The notes under the pieces: generated by a model | Databases searched by the model: none | Seen by the model: only the letters and a program-made list of their open reading frames with translations | Told to the model about the DNA's origin: nothing | Program-made: the position numbers and the translations under genes | Source: UBA4421 sp028228615 | Lineage (GTDB): Bacteria > Pseudomonadota > Gammaproteobacteria > Pseudomonadales > Azotimanducaceae | Assembly (NCBI GenBank): GCA_028228615.1 | Contig: JAOJBS010000041.1 | Span: 1 to 9,568 of the forward strand | DNA length: 9,568 nucleotides | Reading direction: 5' to 3' | Part shown: piece by piece, positions 6,171-9,568 of the stretch | Position numbering within the stretch: position 1 is the stretch's first letter | Layout of the letters: each line of letters begins with the position of its first letter

Positions 6171-6781
6171 TGACCGTCCCACTGCGCAAAATTACTCAAT
6201 AACCGTAGCCCAACTCGCCCACTCTTTTCCGGGTGAAACTGAGTGCCTATATAACTGTCTTTACCAATAGCGCTGGCAAAGTGGCCTTCATAATCTGTGG
6301 TGGCTAAAATGGCGGCGTTGTCTTTGGGGCTAGGAAAGTAGCCGTGCACGAAGTAAAACTCATCCCCCGCCTCTATGCCTTCAAGCACTGGGTGCGCCTG
6401 CTTAACGCAGACCTCGTTCCACCCCATGTGCGGGACCTTAAGATCTGGGCGGTCCATGCGAAAGCGCGTTACCTCACCGGCAATAAGGCCAAGTGTTGGC
6501 GTATCGTTTTCTTCGGAATAATCCAAGGAGATCTGCATACCGAGGCAAATGCCCAACACCGGACAACCATTGCTAATCACTTCGCGCAGGGCTTCGTCTA
6601 AGCCGCGCGCTTTGACACTGACCATGGCACTGCCTGCCGCCCCGACACCAGGGAAAATCACGCGCTCGGCATGTCGCAATTGATCTGGGTCCGCACAAAA
6701 TTCTGCGTCCAAACCGACCTGCTGACAGGCTCTTTTGACGCTGGCCAAATTTCCCGCGTCATAGTCTACAATTAGTGTCAC
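6164..6781 (-). CDS. hisH: Imidazole glycerol phosphate synthase glutaminase subunit HisH
   Basis: HisH is the class I glutamine amidotransferase partner of HisF. It hydrolyses glutamine and feeds ammonia into the HisF barrel. The catalytic triad is visible: Cys79 in the nucleophile elbow GICLGMQ, and His183 and Glu185 in QFHPEKSG. FPGVGAAGSAM supplies the oxyanion-side glycine loop, and VPHMGWN and FYFVHGYF are standard. I choose the GTG at 6781, which gives M-TLIVDYDAGN and 205 residues, the normal length. The open frame extends upstream to a TTG at 6814, which would add 11 non-conserved residues; the Shine-Dalgarno is weak for both. It heads the hisH-hisF pair and is divergent from hemH, leaving about 160 bases for both promoters. 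No leader peptide with a His run or attenuator is seen upstream, so histidine attenuation is not suggested. Confidence 0.94.
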   Translation of the reverse strand: MTLIVDYDAGNLASVKRACQQVGLDAEFCADPDQLRHAERVIFPGVGAAGSAMVSVKARGLDEALREVISNGCPVLGICLGMQISLDYSEENDTPTLGLIAGEVTRFRMDRPDLKVPHMGWNEVCVKQAHPVLEGIEAGDEFYFVHGYFPSPKDNAAILATTDYEGHFASAIGKDSYIGTQFHPEKSGRVGLRLLSNFAQWDGQC

Positions 6782-6942
6782 GATGCTCGCTTTGTTGTTC
6801 CTAGAAAGGGGCAAGATACTATCTCAATGCATGCAAATTCACTAGATATACACAGGGCCGATGCTAAAAAAGCACCGTCAAATCGAGTTCTTAACCACTC
6901 TTGAGCCATTAACCTATTAACTCAGTAAAGAAGAGTCCTTTC
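6782..6942. promoter_or_regulatory. Divergent hisH / hemH promoter region
   Basis: This spacer must contain promoters for hisHF (leftward) and hemH (rightward). Visible elements are the palindrome TGCATGCA near 6834 and two direct copies of TTAACC 12 bases apart between about 6890 and 6915, just before hemH. GAAGAG at 6930-6935 serves as the hemH Shine-Dalgarno, 7 bases from the ATG. I cannot place a convincing -35/-10 pair on either strand. Confidence 0.4.
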
Positions 6943-7974
6943 ATGCAAACAGCCCAGTCAACGAAGAACGGTTTTCTACTTATCAATTTGGGTACGCCCA
7001 GATCGCCGTCGGTAAAGGATGTGCGCGAGTATCTGGGTGAGTTTCTTATGGACCGTCACGTTTTGGACGTGCCATGGTTTTTACGCAAAATTATTGTCAG
7101 CGGCTTTATTCTGCCCTTTAGACCCAAAGACAGCGCAGAAGCTTACGGCAAAATTTGGACAGATGCCGGCTCGCCATTGCTAGTCAAAAGCCAGACCCTA
7201 GCTGACAGCTTAGAGGCAGCTCTCGGAGAGCCTGTGGCGCTGAGTATGCGCTATGGCAGCCCAAGCATTCACGACGGCATACAGGCACTGAAAGCCCGTG
7301 GTGTAGATAATGTTTGTATCATCCCTCTCTATCCGCAACATGCTGACTCAACCATCACCACGTCTATTGAAGCTGCTGTTGGCGCACTGCCAGAAGGCAT
7401 GTCCTCCTTTGTGATGCCCCCTTTCTACAAAGAACCACAGCACGTTAAAGCGTGGGGCGAAGTTATTCGCGCGCACCTACCTGAGCAGTGGGACCACTTG
7501 TTGTTTAGCTACCACGGCCTACCCGAGCGCCACCTGGAAACAGCAGACCCAACCAAAAAACATTGCTTGAATTGTGACGACTGCTGCAATGTGCCGTCCC
7601 CTGCTCATGAAACCTGTTATCGGCACCAGGTTTATGAGACCTCGAAGGAAATTGTGAAATATCTGGGCCTAAACGACGACCAATATGGCGTGAGCTTTCA
7701 GTCTCGATTGGGGCGCCTGCCTTGGCTTACCCCCTATACCGACAAGGTACTGGAAGAACTGCCAGCAAAAGGGATTAAAAATGTGGCGGTGGTCTGCCCC
7801 GCTTTTGTAGTAGACAACTTGGAGACACTTGAGGAAATGGGCATGCAGGGTCACGAAACCTTTATGGAGGCAGGCGGCGAAACTTTCACCTTAATTCCGT
7901 GCATTAACGACAGCCCTGTTTGGGTAGAGGGTCTCGCTGACCTATGCCGCAAGGAGAGCGAAGCCCACGCCTAG
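6943..7974 (+). CDS. hemH: Ferrochelatase HemH with cysteine-rich insert
   Basis: Ferrochelatase inserts Fe2+ into protoporphyrin IX, the last step of protohaem synthesis, at the cytoplasmic membrane surface. At 343 residues this is a typical proteobacterial HemH. Key segments: LLINLGTPRSPSVKDVREYLGEFL (12-35), the early porphyrin-binding part; SPLL..SQ (77-84); IPLYPQHADSTITT (127-140); SYHGLPERH (189-197) with catalytic His191; FQSRLGRLPWLTPYTD (252-267); and CPAFVVDNLETLEEM (285-299) with the catalytic Glu294. Between the catalytic His and the FQSR motif lie five cysteines at 208, 211, 214, 215 and 225, in the region where several bacterial ferrochelatases bind a [2Fe-2S] cluster (family knowledge); cluster binding here is inference. 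The usual DCLETLEE is DNLETLEE here. The gene is monocistronic by context: divergent from hisHF and convergent with the LysR gene. The start has GAAGAG 7 bases upstream. Confidence 0.96.
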   Translation: MQTAQSTKNGFLLINLGTPRSPSVKDVREYLGEFLMDRHVLDVPWFLRKIIVSGFILPFRPKDSAEAYGKIWTDAGSPLLVKSQTLADSLEAALGEPVALSMRYGSPSIHDGIQALKARGVDNVCIIPLYPQHADSTITTSIEAAVGALPEGMSSFVMPPFYKEPQHVKAWGEVIRAHLPEQWDHLLFSYHGLPERHLETADPTKKHCLNCDDCCNVPSPAHETCYRHQVYETSKEIVKYLGLNDDQYGVSFQSRLGRLPWLTPYTDKVLEELPAKGIKNVAVVCPAFVVDNLETLEEMGMQGHETFMEAGGETFTLIPCINDSPVWVEGLADLCRKESEAHA

Positions 7975-7991
7975 TTTTAAGTATTGCCACA

Positions 7992-8008
7992 GGCCCTAAT
8001 TTAGGGCC
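7992..8008. terminator. Perfect hairpin between convergent hemH and LysR genes
   Basis: GGCCCTA-ATT-TAGGGCC is a perfect 7-bp GC-rich stem with a 3-base loop, placed 18 bases after the hemH stop and 41 bases after the LysR stop on the other strand. Neither strand has a T tract directly after it, so intrinsic termination is not assured. Its location between two gene ends suggests a bidirectional transcript-end or mRNA-stabilising hairpin. Confidence 0.45.
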
Positions 8009-8048
8009 GCAGCTGCATCTTTGCACCCAAGTGCTGGCTCAGCGCTGG

Positions 8049-8912
8049 CTAATCGCCTTCTATCTCCCCCGCTAAACGCGAAACCTCATTGTAAAATGAA
8101 CGCACCAGCTCTTGAGAAAACATAGACTTTCTTGCCACAAACCTGACCGGTCGGGTTAATCCAGATTTATCTAACTCGAGGATTTGGTCCATAGGCACCG
8201 CCAATGTGCGCGCGACGCCCACCGGCACCAGACCATGACCGAACCCAGCCAGCGCCATTTGCGCCACGGCAAAAAAGGACTCTAAAGACGCTACCCTATT
8301 GAGGTTCATGCGCTGCATATTTTCCTCAATAGACCCCCAAGCACCCGAGCGCGACTCAATGGTCATCACATCTAAGGCGTCACCGTTTTTGTACTTCAGC
8401 GGGCCAAGGCCAGAGGGAATAATAACCATGGGCTCTTGGCGAATAACCTCGGATACCAAGTCAGAGTCCGCGTCTGGACTACCCGTACAAATACCCACCA
8501 TATATTCACCCGAGCGCAAGCGATCGAGGACCACTGGTGAACGCTGAGCATGGAATTCAAACTCAACACTGGGCATTACATCGCGCACTTTAGAGAACAG
8601 ATCGGAGCCCCAGCTGGCCAAAATAGCCTCAGAAACGCCGAGGATAATTTTACCTTTACGTAAGGCATTATCTTCCAAAAACACACTGCGAAGCTCGGAC
8701 AAGAGCGGTGTCACGCGCTCAACCAAACGGGTTCCGTGATGGGTCAGTACTACGCGACGACCATGCCGCTCAATCAACTCACGATCATAATAACGCTCCA
8801 GTGAGGCAATTCTTTTGCTCACCGCTGACTGGGAAATACGCAATGCAGTGCTGGCTTCCATCATGGTGCCGGCCTTGGACAGCGCGACTAATGTCTCTAA
8901 ATTTTCTATCAT
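8049..8912 (-). CDS. LysR-family transcriptional regulator
   Basis: This 287-residue protein has the standard LysR layout. An N-terminal winged helix-turn-helix (about residues 3-60) contains ASTALRISQSAVSKRIASLE, the recognition segment, followed by the wing GRRVVLTHHGTRL. A linker helix (about 60-85) leads to a two-lobed periplasmic-binding-protein-like effector domain (about 87-280) with KIILGVSEAI, RLRSGEYMVGICTG, PMVIIPSG and GHGLVPVGVA segments. It is a cytoplasmic DNA-binding protein acting as a tetramer in known members; the effector cannot be predicted. The gene is divergent from a TauE/SafE permease with 83 bases between starts, the classic arrangement in which a LysR protein controls its divergent neighbour and itself. 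The ATG at 8912 gives the normal MIENLETLVAL start; the Shine-Dalgarno is weak (GAG very close to the ATG). Confidence 0.93.
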   Translation of the reverse strand: MIENLETLVALSKAGTMMEASTALRISQSAVSKRIASLERYYDRELIERHGRRVVLTHHGTRLVERVTPLLSELRSVFLEDNALRKGKIILGVSEAILASWGSDLFSKVRDVMPSVEFEFHAQRSPVVLDRLRSGEYMVGICTGSPDADSDLVSEVIRQEPMVIIPSGLGPLKYKNGDALDVMTIESRSGAWGSIEENMQRMNLNRVASLESFFAVAQMALAGFGHGLVPVGVARTLAVPMDQILELDKSGLTRPVRFVARKSMFSQELVRSFYNEVSRLAGEIEGD

Positions 8913-8995
8913 GGCTCATAATCTTGCGCGAGAAGACTTGATCATATTCTTATTCGTCGCTTTTTTCATGAATCATATGAACTTATTGTCGCCCA
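8913..8995. promoter_or_regulatory. Divergent LysR / TauE promoter with candidate operators
   Basis: The 83-base gap holds two dyads suited to a LysR dimer: TTCAT-N7-ATGAA at 8965-8981, which includes the palindrome TCATATGA (8973-8980), and TCTTGCGCGAGA at 8922-8933 (10 of 12 symmetrical). GATCATATTC (8940-8949) partly repeats the GAATCATATGA of the first dyad. The exact LysR T-N11-A pattern is not met by the first dyad's symmetry axis, so assignment is tentative. Confidence 0.45.
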
Positions 8996-9568
8996 ATGCT
9001 CTATATCGCGATCATCGTCACAGCTTTTCTCACCAGCGTGTTGTCTGGTTTAGTGGGTATGGCGGGCGGCGCAGTACTTATGGCGGTACTGATCACAATT
9101 CTCCCCGTTTCAAGTGCCATGATATTGCACGGTGCAACCCAGGCCATGGCCAACGGCTCGAGGACCCTCCTGCTTAGAGAACACCTCATTTGGCGGCTAT
9201 TGCCCGGTTATGGCTTAGGAGCTGCTTGCGCCGTGGGCATCGCCACGTGGCTTGTGCTCGTGCCTGACCCAGGCGTAGTGCTGATAGCCATTGGCGTCTT
9301 TCCTTGGGCGGCACAGTGGAGTAACAGACTAAGGGGGTTGGATATCACACAGCCACTGACCACCATTGCATGCGGCTTTATTGTGACCTTTGCGCAGCTA
9401 ATTGCTGGCGCCGCTGGCCCTATCTTAGATGTGTTCTACCTCAACAGCGGATTGGGCAGACAAGCCATAGTTGCAAATAAGGCGCTCACCCAAACTATCG
9501 GCCATTTACTGAGAATTTTGTACTACGGGGCGCTTATCTCACTGAGCAGCGAACTACCCGGCTGGATA
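8996..9568 (+). CDS. TauE/SafE-family (sulfite exporter-like) permease, 3' end cut by window
   Basis: From the ATG at 8996 the frame stays open to the right edge, giving 191 residues of a family usually about 250 long. The protein is an inner-membrane permease of the TauE/SafE type (PF01925), whose members are linked to export of sulfite, sulfoacetate or other organic anions. Visible features are hydrophobic helices near residues 3-37, 70-90, 92-106, 120-145 and 172-186. The family's glycine-rich first repeat SGLVGMAGGAVLM is at 17-29, and HGATQAMANGSRTLL at 45-59. In the second half are GAAGPILDVFYL (138-149) and ANKALTQTIGHLLRILYYG (160-178), which echo the first half as expected for an internally duplicated transporter. 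An in-frame stop at 8978-8980 makes 8996 the first usable ATG; no Shine-Dalgarno is seen. The divergent LysR gene is the probable regulator. Family assignment is good; substrate is unknown. Confidence 0.85.
   Translation, partial: MLYIAIIVTAFLTSVLSGLVGMAGGAVLMAVLITILPVSSAMILHGATQAMANGSRTLLLREHLIWRLLPGYGLGAACAVGIATWLVLVPDPGVVLIAIGVFPWAAQWSNRLRGLDITQPLTTIACGFIVTFAQLIAGAAGPILDVFYLNSGLGRQAIVANKALTQTIGHLLRILYYGALISLSSELPGWI

Noticed and set aside
6854..6880. Small TGCT-A5-AGCA hairpin in the hisH-hemH gap as an attenuator
   Set aside because: The stem is only 4 bp, with no T tract and no His-rich leader peptide, so it does not resemble a histidine attenuator.
8815..9177. 120-codon plus-strand frame across the LysR-TauE junction
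   Set aside because: It overlaps the LysR helix-turn-helix antisense and the TauE gene in a different frame; the TauE frame from 8996 has strong family motifs and explains the region.
1..9568. Mobile element, defence system, CRISPR, tRNA or toxin-antitoxin module
   Set aside because: No transposase, integrase, phage, Cas, restriction or small paired-ORF signature is visible, no long direct or terminal repeats, and base usage looks uniform by eye. The region appears to be ordinary chromosome.

Overview
The window reads as an ordinary stretch of gammaproteobacterial chromosome. It is roughly half GC by eye, densely coded, and has short intergenic gaps. A marine or other aquatic relative of the Pseudomonas/Cellvibrio side of the class is likely, judged from the styles of the ferrochelatase, the PIG3-type quinone oxidoreductase, the LysR regulator and the YliI-type sugar dehydrogenase. 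This placement is an inference from protein style; there is no rRNA or other marker to fix the taxon.

Layout, left to right. Positions 1-1120 (+) hold a nearly complete exported PQQ-dependent aldose sugar dehydrogenase whose first codons lie outside the window. It is followed by a weak hairpin. Positions 1284-2627 (-) encode a 12-helix APC-family amino-acid permease. After a ~300-base divergent spacer comes a small LURP-one/Tubby-like protein at 2935-3423 (+) with a strong ribosome binding site. A GyrI-like ligand-binding protein starts at 3565 (+). Its reading frame breaks about ten codons before the expected end, so the open frame runs on to 4413 with an unrelated tail, while the familiar C-terminus continues in another frame to a stop at 4171. 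On the minus strand, hisH (6164-6781), hisF (5391-6170) and a quinone oxidoreductase (4337-5314) follow one another in one direction. hisH and hisF overlap by 7 bases and form a complete imidazole glycerol phosphate synthase pair. Divergent from them is hemH (6943-7974, +), a ferrochelatase with a cysteine-rich insert suggestive of an Fe-S cluster. hemH converges on a LysR regulator (8049-8912, -) across a perfect hairpin. The LysR gene is divergent from a TauE/SafE-family permease (8996 to beyond the right edge), with candidate dyad operators between them.

Functional groupings: hisH and hisF together make the glutamine-dependent step of histidine biosynthesis that also releases AICAR for purine synthesis. 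The LysR/TauE pair is the only visible regulator-target unit. The other genes look like independent housekeeping or accessory functions. I see no tRNA, rRNA, CRISPR array, insertion sequence, phage gene, toxin-antitoxin pair or defence locus.

I looked for an undescribed system and do not find convincing evidence of one. The observations most worth checking are the frame break in the GyrI-like gene, the 36-codon frame antisense to its aberrant tail, the non-standard HisF type paired with hisH but without hisA, and the tandem repeat and dyad elements in the spacers.
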